From JAPOKJ01 sp043767985 (GTDB lineage Bacteria; Pseudomonadota; Gammaproteobacteria; Burkholderiales; Burkholderiaceae_E), in contig JAYVKZ010000136.1 of NCBI GenBank assembly GCA_043767985.1, positions 1 through 9,250 on the forward strand: 9,250 bases of DNA. Reading direction: 5' to 3'. A program made the translations under genes and the position numbers. Shown here piece after piece: positions 1 to 6,657 of this stretch. Under the pieces are notes generated by a model. That model was not told where the DNA came from. It did no database searches and saw only the letters and a program-made list of their open reading frames with translations. Within the stretch, counting starts at the first letter, position 1. Each line of letters begins with the position of its first letter.

Positions 1-489
1 TCGATGCTTTATGCCGTGGTGACCCCAAACTTTGGTGGAGATACTGAATTTGCAGATTTGCGCCTGGCCTACGATGCCTTGCCGAGCAGGCTCAAAAAAC
101 AAATCCAAGACTTAAAGGCTGTGCATTACGCACTGCATTCGCGGATGATGTTGGGCGACGATCAGTATTCCGAGGAACAAAAAAAGGCCATCCCGCCGGC
201 CATCTGGCCCCTCGTTCAAATCGATACTCGGACCGGCCGCAAGATTCTATATGTCGGCATTCATGCCTGTGAAATTGTCGGCATGACCAAGGCCGAAGGA
301 CGCATGCTCATCATGGACTTGCTTGAGCATGCGACTCAGCGCGAGTTTGTTCATGTGCACCATTGGAAGGTGGGCGATTTGGTGATGTGGGACAACACCG
401 CCACGGTGCATCGTGGACGGTGGTTTGACTTCTCTGAGCGGCGCGAGTTACGTCGGGCGACCACGGAAGAGGTTGTGAGTACTGCCTAG
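1..489 (+). CDS. TauD/TfdA-family 2-oxoglutarate/Fe(II) dioxygenase (3' part)
   Basis: This is the C-terminal part of a non-heme iron dioxygenase that would couple oxidation of an organic substrate to decarboxylation of 2-oxoglutarate. The frame is open from base 1, and the ATG at base 4 is probably internal, because the protein begins in mid-fold with the family segment GGDTEFADLRLAYDALP. Counting that Met as 1, the last iron ligand is His136 in DNTATVHRGR. Arg147 lies 11 residues and Arg151 15 residues further on, the spacing of the 2-oxoglutarate-binding arginines in TauD/TfdA. The first two iron ligands (HxD) must lie upstream of the window. About 160 of an expected 280 or so residues are present. 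The substrate (taurine, an aryloxyacetate or something else) cannot be told from this part. It converges on the diguanylate cyclase gene and overlaps it by 3 bp. Confidence 0.88.
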   Translation, partial: SMLYAVVTPNFGGDTEFADLRLAYDALPSRLKKQIQDLKAVHYALHSRMMLGDDQYSEEQKKAIPPAIWPLVQIDTRTGRKILYVGIHACEIVGMTKAEGRMLIMDLLEHATQREFVHVHHWKVGDLVMWDNTATVHRGRWFDFSERRELRRATTEEVVSTA

Positions 490-1724
490 CTCGACGAGGG
501 CAATGCCGCAGGACTTGAATCACTGGCGCTGCTGTCTACCACCTTGTTTCGACCCGCGCGCTTCGCCATGTAGAGGCGTTCATCTGCAACGTGAATCAAG
601 GCGGCAAGCGTGGCCTGATCTGGCTGCTGTGCGACACCAATACTCACGGTGATGGGCAGAAGCTGGCCCTCATGCGCATAGGGATGCTCGGCGATCTTTA
701 TACGAATCCGCTCCGCCATGCCACGAGCATCGGCAAGTGGCATCTCGGGTACGAGTACACAAAACTCTTCACCACCGTAACGACAAACAATCGCATCAGT
801 ATCGCGCACCTCGGCTTGCATCAGGTCCACGCAGTGGCGCAGCACTCGATCACCGACCAGATGGCCCCAGGTATCATTGAACTGTTTGAAATGATCAATG
901 TCAATCATTAGAATGGTGGCACCGCTGGGCAGATGGGTCGAAGGGACAGCCTTGCTGGCGAATGATCGGAAAACCTCTTCTCCCTTTTCAAACAAAAAGC
1001 GTCTAGAATGCGCACCCGTCAAGGCGTCGCGATGTGCGTTTTGGCGCAGCATGGCTGCGATGCGCGATTGAATGGTGCCGACTAAGCAGGCATACATGAG
1101 GATCGGCATGGCTGCGAGTACCAAGGCGCCTATCCGATAGGTCGGCGAATGCAACAGGATCTCGCCGGGGTTCAAGTTTTGCTCAGGGTTAAGCACAACG
1201 AGTAATCTTGGTAACACACCCAGACCAAACAAAATGCAGGCCATCAAAGTGACGCGTCGCGCAGTGGGGGCGTAGTCGTCTTTGGTTTTGATGAGAACGC
1301 AGGCAATAAAAATAGAAAGAACAAACTGAACAACATTGTTCCAAAGTCTGGCTTGTACGCCTTCAGGCCAAAGCAAGTACCCTGACAGCACAATGATGGC
1401 GAACGCGATGGTTGCTTTGAGCGGAAACGCGGGCCGATAAAGCAACAGTATCGACGCGATCGCCAGTGAGTATCCAATCGTGGCTGGTACAAACACCCTC
1501 AAGGTAAATTCGGCGGAGTAGTCTCGAATGGTGAGAGCTGAGAAATATAGGGCGACCCCCAGAGCGATTTCCGCAAGAGATAAAAGTGCGAGGGATTTTC
1601 CGAAAGGTTGGACGGTTCGCACTTGCGCGCACAGTAAGAGTCCCATGACGAACGCACCAAGCGAGCCTGTCAGCATGACGGCTCGGGGGTCTAAAAGAGC
1701 GATAAGGGTGGAGAAAGGATACAC
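486..1724 (-). CDS. Membrane-anchored GGDEF diguanylate cyclase
   Basis: This 412-residue protein has a multi-pass membrane N-terminus and a cytoplasmic GGDEF domain, and should make cyclic di-GMP from two GTP. Hydrophobic segments lie near residues 16-33, 44-64, 75-95, 102-119, 128-145, 158-178 and 198-218, giving six or seven membrane spans. The GGDEF domain covers about 230-400: RDALTGAHSRRF at 232-243, the metal-binding DIDHFK at 275-280, N283 and D292, and the signature GGEEF at 317-321, so the active site looks intact. An RxxD motif (RDTD, 307-310) precedes the signature, but six rather than the usual five residues separate them. The C-terminus is a serine-rich tail. The start used is GTG at 1724, which has no clear ribosome binding site. 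GTG or ATG at codons 16 and 17 are alternatives that would still keep the first span. The membrane half matches no sensor family I can name. Confidence 0.9.
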   Translation of the reverse strand: MYPFSTLIALLDPRAVMLTGSLGAFVMGLLLCAQVRTVQPFGKSLALLSLAEIALGVALYFSALTIRDYSAEFTLRVFVPATIGYSLAIASILLLYRPAFPLKATIAFAIIVLSGYLLWPEGVQARLWNNVVQFVLSIFIACVLIKTKDDYAPTARRVTLMACILFGLGVLPRLLVVLNPEQNLNPGEILLHSPTYRIGALVLAAMPILMYACLVGTIQSRIAAMLRQNAHRDALTGAHSRRFLFEKGEEVFRSFASKAVPSTHLPSGATILMIDIDHFKQFNDTWGHLVGDRVLRHCVDLMQAEVRDTDAIVCRYGGEEFCVLVPEMPLADARGMAERIRIKIAEHPYAHEGQLLPITVSIGVAQQPDQATLAALIHVADERLYMAKRAGRNKVVDSSASDSSPAALPSSS

Positions 1725-1780
1725 CGCGACAATATGCCAAAGTCCAGCACGTCTGTGTGGTTTTTAGCTGCTAGGGCGGA

Positions 1781-1800
1781 CAGGCTACCGCGCTAGCCTG
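1781..1800. other. Perfect 7-bp inverted repeat between SDR and cyclase genes
   Basis: CAGGCTA at 1781-1787 and TAGCCTG at 1794-1800 are perfect reverse complements around a 6-base loop. The hairpin lies 20 bp past the SDR stop codon and 57 bp before the GTG of the cyclase gene, on the same transcribed strand. No T run follows it on either strand, so it is not a classical intrinsic terminator. It could instead be a transcript-end stabilising hairpin or a regulator site upstream of the cyclase gene. Confidence 0.35.
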
Positions 1801-1819
1801 ACAGACGGGCGATCTCTAC

Positions 1820-2581
1820 CTAGAGTTGGACCCCTTTGGTGAGCCCGCCGTCCACGAGCAAGTTGGTCCCAGTGATAAAGCTTGCCGCAGGGCTGGCGAG
1901 AAAGACGACGGCATTGGCGACCTCCTGCGGTGTTCCCATCCGCCCCGTTGGGTTCATGGCGAGCGCTTCTTTAAAGAAAGCAGGGTTGCTGTGCTCGATT
2001 TGGTTCCACACCCCATTGGCAAAATAAGTGTTACCTGGCGAGACCGAGTTCGCACGAATGGTTTTGCTGGCGAGGCTTTGCGCTAGCCCTTGCGTGTAAT
2101 GAACAATCGCAGCCTTAAAGGCCCCGTACGGGCCAGCAGCAAAATCAATCTCGCGCCCCGAAACGCTAGAGATCGTCACAATCGAAGCCTGGGAGCTGGC
2201 CTCCAAGTAGGGCATCGCGGCATTGACCAGACGAACAGTACCCATCATGTCGACGGCGAAGCTTTGTTGCCAACCGGCCTCATCGTTGGCAATCGCCAAG
2301 GCACTGACATTCGCGACCACAATATCAATGCCCCCTAAGGCGCTAGCGGCATCATGTACCCAGTCGGTCAACTCTTTAGCATGACTTACGTCCACGTCGC
2401 GCCCAAACACTTTGGTTCCGAAGTGCGAAAAATCGGCAACCGTTTTTTCAACGTCGGCAAGGTTTCTCGCGCAAATCGCGAGATCAACGCCTTCGCCCGC
2501 GAGTGTTTGAGCAATGGCACGGCCAATGCCCTTGGTGCCACCAGTCACAATTGCTCGCAGTCCTGCCAGTCTGAGGTCCAT
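1820..2581 (-). CDS. Short-chain dehydrogenase/reductase (SDR)
   Basis: This 253-residue classical SDR is the normal family length and should oxidise or reduce a carbonyl/alcohol substrate with NAD(P)(H). The Rossmann cofactor motif TGGTKGIG lies at 13-20. Arg39 at the end of the second strand (ICARN) suggests a preference for NADP(H). The catalytic Ser139 (in TISSVSG), Tyr152 and Lys156 (YGAFK) are present. Two positions differ from the textbook family: the NNAG motif reads ANVS (90-93), and the usual tetrad Asn is Asp111 (VDMMG). The C-terminus carries the familiar TGTNLLVDGG. The ATG lies 4 bp after the stop codon of the DUF2855 gene and has only a weak ribosome binding site, which suggests translational coupling. 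The substrate is unknown; resemblance to FabG-like reductases does not settle it. Confidence 0.93.
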   Translation of the reverse strand: MDLRLAGLRAIVTGGTKGIGRAIAQTLAGEGVDLAICARNLADVEKTVADFSHFGTKVFGRDVDVSHAKELTDWVHDAASALGGIDIVVANVSALAIANDEAGWQQSFAVDMMGTVRLVNAAMPYLEASSQASIVTISSVSGREIDFAAGPYGAFKAAIVHYTQGLAQSLASKTIRANSVSPGNTYFANGVWNQIEHSNPAFFKEALAMNPTGRMGTPQEVANAVVFLASPAASFITGTNLLVDGGLTKGVQL

Positions 2582-2585
2582 AGCG

Positions 2586-3704
2586 TTAGCTTAGTTTCAA
2601 CACGTAACCCTGATCGGCCTTGCCTTCTCCAGCCAACATGGCTTGATAGACTTCGTCGACCGCGCTTTGGCCTTCGCCCGCCATCACATGCATCCAGTCA
2701 TCGAGCTTGGGTAGGAATTTCAACCAAGCTTGTCCCATCCTCATTTGTAGCTCCTTGGCGCCCCATTCGGCGCTACGCTTTTTAATTTGAGCAGGCGCAA
2801 AGAATAGGGTGGGCTTAGGACCAGGCAGGGTACTGGCTTGACCCGCTGCCGAGAGGGCGTCCCAATGCGTGCCGCCGACTGAGCAACTGTAGCAAAGCGC
2901 GTCTTGAAAATGGTGATGAGTGTCTTGGCGTACCTTGGCATTCCCAGCCATATCCACAAAGACAGTTTTCTTATGCTTGTCGAGTTGGGCAATGTCTTGA
3001 TAATTGACCACCTTGTCGTAGCAGGCTAAACCGTTGACGAAGACAGCATTACTCGGCGAGGTTAGTCCAATGATTTTCGCTGCCTTGCGTTGTTTGAGTA
3101 AATGGGCCACAGAGTAGGCGGTTTTACTGGAGGCGCTACTCAGGATCACTTGCTCTGCACCGAAAAACTGGTTGTCGGCTAAAAAATCATCGATTAAAAA
3201 GGCTGTCATAAAGAGCGGTTGCAACAGCATTTGCTGGGCCTCTTTGGCGGCTTGGTAGGTCGGGTCGGACGCACAACGTCGATAAAGGTTGTAGACGGGA
3301 TGCAGTGTGGCGCGATGCTCAGCACCGTCACTAAAGCTCATGGCATTGGTTTGCGTCGGCGTCACGATGAGATGACTAGACATGGGAAAGTAACCATAGA
3401 TGCGTTCGCCGGGCTGAAGCGGTGGCGACCCATCGGACCCATTGACCTCAGAGCCGACTTCGACGACATTGGCAAAGCCCCAGACCGGGATTCGACCCCA
3501 GGCTTCCATCCCTTCTGCTACGGGGAAGAAATTCCAGTAGTTCATGGCCTCACCAAAGGCTGCATAGGTGACGTTATTGGAGGTAAACGCGAACTGCTCG
3601 ATCTTGAGGAGAACTTCGTTGGCCTTGGTGGCGCGAGCCTGGTCTGAAACCACGAAACGGGTTTTTTTAAGGTCGGCTTTCTTGACTAAAAAATCGGTGC
3701 GCAT
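2586..3704 (-). CDS. DUF2855 family protein
   Basis: This 372-residue protein is recognised as DUF2855 from AFTSNNVTYAAFGEAMNYW (39-57), the WGRIPVWGFANV stretch (69-80) and GERIYGYFPMSSHLIV (99-114). The layout recalls medium-chain (quinone-oxidoreductase-like) dehydrogenases: a substrate-domain start, then a central segment ILSSASSKTA (187-196) that resembles a nucleotide-binding turn. The family has no established reaction that I know of, so an oxidoreductase role is inference. I start it at ATG 3704 because AGGAG lies 5 bases upstream of it. The frame stays open upstream to an ATG at 3800, but that extension would run into the TetR remnant and lacks family sequence. It is followed 4 bp later by the SDR gene, and the two probably act on the same or a related substrate. 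Confidence 0.87.
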   Translation of the reverse strand: MRTDFLVKKADLKKTRFVVSDQARATKANEVLLKIEQFAFTSNNVTYAAFGEAMNYWNFFPVAEGMEAWGRIPVWGFANVVEVGSEVNGSDGSPPLQPGERIYGYFPMSSHLIVTPTQTNAMSFSDGAEHRATLHPVYNLYRRCASDPTYQAAKEAQQMLLQPLFMTAFLIDDFLADNQFFGAEQVILSSASSKTAYSVAHLLKQRKAAKIIGLTSPSNAVFVNGLACYDKVVNYQDIAQLDKHKKTVFVDMAGNAKVRQDTHHHFQDALCYSCSVGGTHWDALSAAGQASTLPGPKPTLFFAPAQIKKRSAEWGAKELQMRMGQAWLKFLPKLDDWMHVMAGEGQSAVDEVYQAMLAGEGKADQGYVLKLS

Positions 3705-3708
3705 AGGG

Positions 3709-3732
3709 ACTCCTGACGATGGATTCATTATG
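3709..3732 (-). promoter_or_regulatory. RBS and possible -10 box of the DUF2855/SDR pair
   Basis: On the minus strand AGGAG (3714-3710) lies 5 bases before the ATG at 3704 and decides the start. CATAAT (3732-3727) would place a transcription start near 3720 and a leader of about 16 bases. No convincing -35 box is seen 16-18 bases further upstream. The RBS is firm and the promoter is tentative. Confidence 0.45.
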
Positions 3733-3756
3733 CCCAATCCTGTTGCGGTGTGCCCG

Positions 3757-4089
3757 TCAGTATGAAGATCGCCTTTTGAGTGGCGCCGCGAGACCGTCAA
3801 AAATCGTGCCCACTAACTGGGTGGCAAATTCCGAGTTCAAGGGAAGGTGGCCTACTAGAAGCCGAAAAAACAGGGGGCCGTAAAGCATATCTAAGATAGC
3901 CTCAATGTCAGTGCTTACTGCCAATTCACCAGACTGCACGCCTAGTTCGATGAGACCACGCCCAAGTTCGCAGTTCTTGAGAATGATTTGATTTCTAAAA
4001 GCCTTTGCCAGCTCGCTTTCCGGATCGGCCGAGGCCATGGTCAGAGTCATCTGCCGTCCGCGATTGCTCGCAAAAGCGCTGATGACCAC
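3757..4089 (-). pseudogene. TetR-family regulator remnant, C-terminal domain only
   Basis: The 110 residues match the ligand-binding/dimerisation half of TetR-type repressors. DPESELAKAFRNQ (22-34), a GVQSGEL turn, and DMLYGPLFFRLLVGHLPL (67-84) are typical of the TetR C-terminal domain. A whole regulator is about 190-210 residues with a helix-turn-helix in its first 50-60; none is encoded here. Upstream the frame stays open for only 28 codons beyond the GTG at 4089 before a TAA at 4174-4176. Those codons do not read as a helix-turn-helix, and xth ends at 4194, leaving only 104 bp. No ribosome binding site precedes the GTG. I infer a 5' deletion that removed the DNA-binding domain. A short expressed protein that dimerises with, and poisons, another TetR regulator is possible but unsupported. 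Its neighbour downstream on the same strand is the DUF2855/SDR pair. Confidence 0.68.
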
Positions 4090-4100
4090 CTTGAAGGTGG
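4086..4100. repeat. 15-bp palindrome at the truncated TetR start
   Basis: CCACCTT (4086-4092) and AAGGTGG (4094-4100) are perfect inverted arms around one central base. A one-base centre cannot form a hairpin loop, so this is operator-like in geometry or a chance match. It overlaps the GTG taken as the start of the TetR remnant and therefore lies about where the deletion would have joined the sequence. Confidence 0.35.
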
Positions 4101-4193
4101 GACTGGAACGCCGCGCGGGCCGAACTTGCTTTAAGGGTCGCTGGCCGAATACAAGTGTTTCTAGTCCTGCACTTTAGGCCGCCGTGCGCTCGG

Positions 4194-4970
4194 CTAAGCC
4201 TTAATCGCGTACTCGACAGTCACGGGCGCATGGTCGGAGAAACGTTGATCCTTAAATATTGAACAGGCCTTTGCCGTTGCCGCAAGTCCTGGCGTGACTA
4301 AGTGATAGTCCAGGCGCCATCCAACATTATTGTCATAAGCGGCGCCACGGTTACTCCACCATGAATATTGTTCAGGTCGCGGGTCGAGTTGGCGGAAGGT
4401 GTCCACATAGCCAAGCTCATCAATCACCCGCGTCAGCCACGCCCGTTCCTGGGGGGTAAAGCCCGCGTTTTTGAGATTGCCTTTCCAGTTCTTAAGATCA
4501 ATCTCCTTGTGCGCAATGTTCCAATCGGCGCACACAATGACCTCCTTGCCACTGTCCTTGAGCGCCTTCAAATGCGCATAGAACACCTCCAAAAACCGTA
4601 ACTTGGAAGCAAAGCGCTCCTCAGACGCACTGCCTGAGGGAGAGTAAAGCGAAATCACCACATAGCTGCCAAAATCGGCCTCAAGGTAGCGACCCTCAGT
4701 ATCGAACTCCGCCACCCCGAAACCGCGCTTCACCGACTTTGGCTTTTTGCGGGCATAAAGGCCCACACCCGCATAGCCCTTTTTCTCCGCTGGATAGAAA
4801 TGGCCGGAGAAAGGCCCGATGCTGTGCAAGGCGGGTTCGATATCTTCTAAGGCAGCCTTGATCTCCTGTACACAAACCACATCCACGTCCTGTACGGCGA
4901 GCCAATCTGCGAAGCCTTTGCGGGTCGCTGAGCGGATGCCGTTAAGGTTTAATGTCGTGACCTTTATCAT
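4194..4970 (-). CDS. xth: Exodeoxyribonuclease III
   Basis: This 258-residue protein of the exonuclease III/AP endonuclease family acts in base excision repair, cutting DNA at abasic sites and degrading duplex DNA 3' to 5'. Metal and active-site residues are visible in order: N8 and N10 (LNLNGIR), E36 (VQEIK), Y109 (SLYSPSG), D149 and N151 (ADWN), the GWRLDYHL segment, and D246-H247 (SDHAPV). Length and motifs are those of an intact enzyme. The ATG at 4970 starts directly with the family sequence IKVTTLNLNG, and a weak AAGAAG lies upstream. The gene diverges from pyrE. The 104 bp after its stop hold no clear terminator, only the stub of the TetR remnant. Confidence 0.96.
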   Translation of the reverse strand: MIKVTTLNLNGIRSATRKGFADWLAVQDVDVVCVQEIKAALEDIEPALHSIGPFSGHFYPAEKKGYAGVGLYARKKPKSVKRGFGVAEFDTEGRYLEADFGSYVVISLYSPSGSASEERFASKLRFLEVFYAHLKALKDSGKEVIVCADWNIAHKEIDLKNWKGNLKNAGFTPQERAWLTRVIDELGYVDTFRQLDPRPEQYSWWSNRGAAYDNNVGWRLDYHLVTPGLAATAKACSIFKDQRFSDHAPVTVEYAIKA

Positions 4971-4996
4971 TGCGGATATCTTCTTAAAAAATAGGG

Positions 4997-5028
4997 AAGG
5001 GGCAGAAGTGTCTCTGCCAAACCTTTTT
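4997..5028 (+). promoter_or_regulatory. Possible pyrE leader attenuator hairpin
   Basis: GGCAGA (5001-5006) and TCTGCC (5013-5018) pair perfectly around a 6-base loop. AAGG (4997-5000) can add four pairs with CCTT (5022-5025) across a three-base AAA bulge, and a T run covers 5024-5028. This ends 57 bp before the pyrE start and resembles a weak intrinsic terminator in the leader. In enterobacteria pyrE is controlled by attenuation just upstream, so a comparable role is plausible here but not shown. On the other strand the hairpin lies in the xth leader and is followed after nine bases by TTTTTT (4991-4986). Confidence 0.35.
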
Positions 5029-5085
5029 GAGTTTTGTTGAATCCTAAGTTGAACCTACACAGCAAACTACGCGAGCGCCCAAATT

Positions 5086-5790
5086 TTGACCCCTCATCGT
5101 CCTCAGTCCAGTGAAACTCCAAGCTTAGACCCGATCAAACGAGAGTTTATAGAATTTGCGCTCAATGCCGGCGTGCTGCGCTTTGGCGAATTCAAAACCA
5201 AGGCGGGTCGTCTGTCGCCCTACTTCTTTAATGCCGGCCTCTTTAATGACGGTTTACTCCTAGGCCGCTTAGCGGACTTCTACGCTGCTACGCTTGAACA
5301 GGCGATTCAGAACGGCCAGGCCTGCGACATGCTGTACGGCCCAGCCTACAAAGGCATCACCCTCGCGAGTGCAACTGCAGTAGCCTTGGCAAGGCAGGGA
5401 CGCAACCTGCCTTTTGTTTTTAACCGCAAGGAAGCCAAAGATCATGGCGAGGGCGGCGTCTTGGTGGGCGCACCGCTCCAAGGAAAGATCGTCATCATTG
5501 ACGATGTCATTAGCGCAGGCACCTCGGTGCGCGAATCTGTTGAGATGATCCGCCGTGCTGGAGCAAGCCCTAGCGCGGTGCTAATTTGCTTGGACCGCCA
5601 GGAGCGCGGTGGCGATGCGGACAAGATTGGTGACACCTCCGCGACGCAGGAAGTGAACAAGCTCTACGACATCCCTGTGATTGCGATTGCCAGCCTGCAG
5701 GATTTGATGGCCTACCTTGAGGCCGATCAAGGACCGCACTCTGCCTACCGCGACAAAGTCTTGGCCTATCGCGCAAAGTACGGCATCTAG
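5086..5790 (+). CDS. pyrE: Orotate phosphoribosyltransferase
   Basis: This 234-residue enzyme joins orotate to PRPP, giving orotidine 5'-phosphate in pyrimidine synthesis. The N-terminal segment FIEFALNAGVLRFGEF, then SPYFFNAGLFNDG, are close to the classical PyrE N-terminus. The LYGPAYKGITLA segment, FNRKEAKDHGEGG (flexible loop, catalytic lysine) and the PRPP-binding VIIDDVISAGTS follow, so all catalytic parts are present. The start is TTG at 5086: it is the only plausible initiation codon between an in-frame stop at 5050 and the conserved domain, apart from ATT at 5083. No good ribosome binding site precedes it. The C-terminal 25 residues or so include a small insertion, TSATQEVNKLYDIP, common in long PyrE forms. 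It heads a run of three plus-strand genes; the next starts 14 bp later. Confidence 0.95.
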   Translation: MTPHRPQSSETPSLDPIKREFIEFALNAGVLRFGEFKTKAGRLSPYFFNAGLFNDGLLLGRLADFYAATLEQAIQNGQACDMLYGPAYKGITLASATAVALARQGRNLPFVFNRKEAKDHGEGGVLVGAPLQGKIVIIDDVISAGTSVRESVEMIRRAGASPSAVLICLDRQERGGDADKIGDTSATQEVNKLYDIPVIAIASLQDLMAYLEADQGPHSAYRDKVLAYRAKYGI

Positions 5791-5804
5791 GATGTAGTTC
5801 AAGT

Positions 5805-6647
5805 ATGAACTGGCGCAACTTTGATCTAAAAACTTTAGAGGAAGAGTACTCCCCAAGCTCAATGATCGGTGGGCACTACCAACCGTTTATTGAAGCCTAT
5901 GTGAACCAGAGCCAACTGGCGTTCATGAGCGTCCCGTGTCGCCGCGATCTGCGCTATGGTGAGGGCCCACGCGCCTGGATGGATTACTTTCCGGCGCCTC
6001 GAAAAGATGCCGAACTCCTGGTGTTTATCCATGGCGGCTATTGGCAAGAGCTCTCCAAAAATGAATCGGCTTTTCTTGCGCCTGCGTGGATAAAGTCGGG
6101 CCGGGCACACTGCGTACTGGACTATGACCTCGCGCCAAGCGTCAGTTTGGAGACGATTGTGCAGGAGTGCAGCGCTGCACTGCACTGGTTGATCGCGAAC
6201 GCGCCCGAACTTGGTTTTGATCCTGAAAAAATCGTCTTGGCGGGAAGCTCCGCGGGTGCACACTTGGCCGCGATGCTTTGTTTGCGCCACCCCGAAATCA
6301 GGGGCGCTGTGTTGCTTTCGGGCATTTATGACCTTGAACCGCTTGTGCCTACCTACGTCAATCGGGCGCTTGGTTTGGATGAGGCGCGTGCGCAACGGCT
6401 GAGTCCCATGTATTTGCTAAGCTCTAGTGAGAAGAGGCGCTTTCCAAAATGTCTGATCGCCTGGGGCGAGCACGAAACTCACGAGTTCAAACGACAAAGC
6501 CAAGAGTTTGCTGCGCTAGTTTTGGCTCAGGGCACACAGTGCGATATCTTTGAAGTTGCTGGCCGCAATCACTTTGATATTGCGACCACCTTGGGCAATA
6601 GGAGGCATGCCTTATTTGCTCGCGCGTCGCTTTGTTTTCTCGACTAG
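5805..6647 (+). CDS. Alpha/beta-hydrolase, probable kynurenine formamidase
   Basis: This 280-residue alpha/beta-hydrolase resembles the arylformamidase type that removes formate from N-formylkynurenine. The oxyanion-hole motif HGGYW lies at 76-80. The nucleophile elbow is GSSAG at 147-151 with Ser149, and His256 (GRNHFD) is the likely catalytic histidine. The acid is not certain; E224 in GEHETHEF sits where this family places it. No signal peptide is seen, so it should be cytoplasmic. The strongest functional clue is the next gene, a tryptophan 2,3-dioxygenase homologue 10 bp downstream, whose usual product is N-formylkynurenine. Most bacteria use KynB, a metal-dependent cyclase-like protein unrelated to this fold, for the same step, so no kynB symbol is given. 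A general esterase acting on another acyl group is the main alternative. AGGA at 5789-5792, overlapping the pyrE stop codon, is the only ribosome-binding signal. Confidence 0.82.
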   Translation: MNWRNFDLKTLEEEYSPSSMIGGHYQPFIEAYVNQSQLAFMSVPCRRDLRYGEGPRAWMDYFPAPRKDAELLVFIHGGYWQELSKNESAFLAPAWIKSGRAHCVLDYDLAPSVSLETIVQECSAALHWLIANAPELGFDPEKIVLAGSSAGAHLAAMLCLRHPEIRGAVLLSGIYDLEPLVPTYVNRALGLDEARAQRLSPMYLLSSSEKRRFPKCLIAWGEHETHEFKRQSQEFAALVLAQGTQCDIFEVAGRNHFDIATTLGNRRHALFARASLCFLD

Positions 6648-6657
6648 GACTTTAAAA

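Noticed and set aside
591..911. A 106-codon plus-strand frame inside the diguanylate cyclase gene
   Set aside because: It is antisense to the conserved GGDEF domain and its translation has no domain character.
3705..3800. N-terminal extension of the DUF2855 protein to ATG 3800
   Set aside because: The extra 32 residues do not look like the family, overlap the TetR remnant, and the AGGAG-led ATG at 3704 is far better.
4090..4193. Search for a frameshifted helix-turn-helix domain belonging to the TetR remnant
   Set aside because: Only 104 bp are available before xth and the in-frame codons do not read like a helix-turn-helix, so a deletion fits better than a frameshift.
4936..5040. A 34-codon plus-strand frame (ATG 4936, TGA 5038-5040) running through the hairpin before pyrE, as a possible leader peptide
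   Set aside because: It overlaps the start of xth on the other strand, has no clear ribosome binding site, and its composition gives no reason to think it is translated; only its position relative to the hairpin is suggestive.
6550..6657. N-terminal extension of the dioxygenase to 6550
   Set aside because: It lies inside the formamidase gene in another frame; the ATG at 6658 has a well-placed AGGA.
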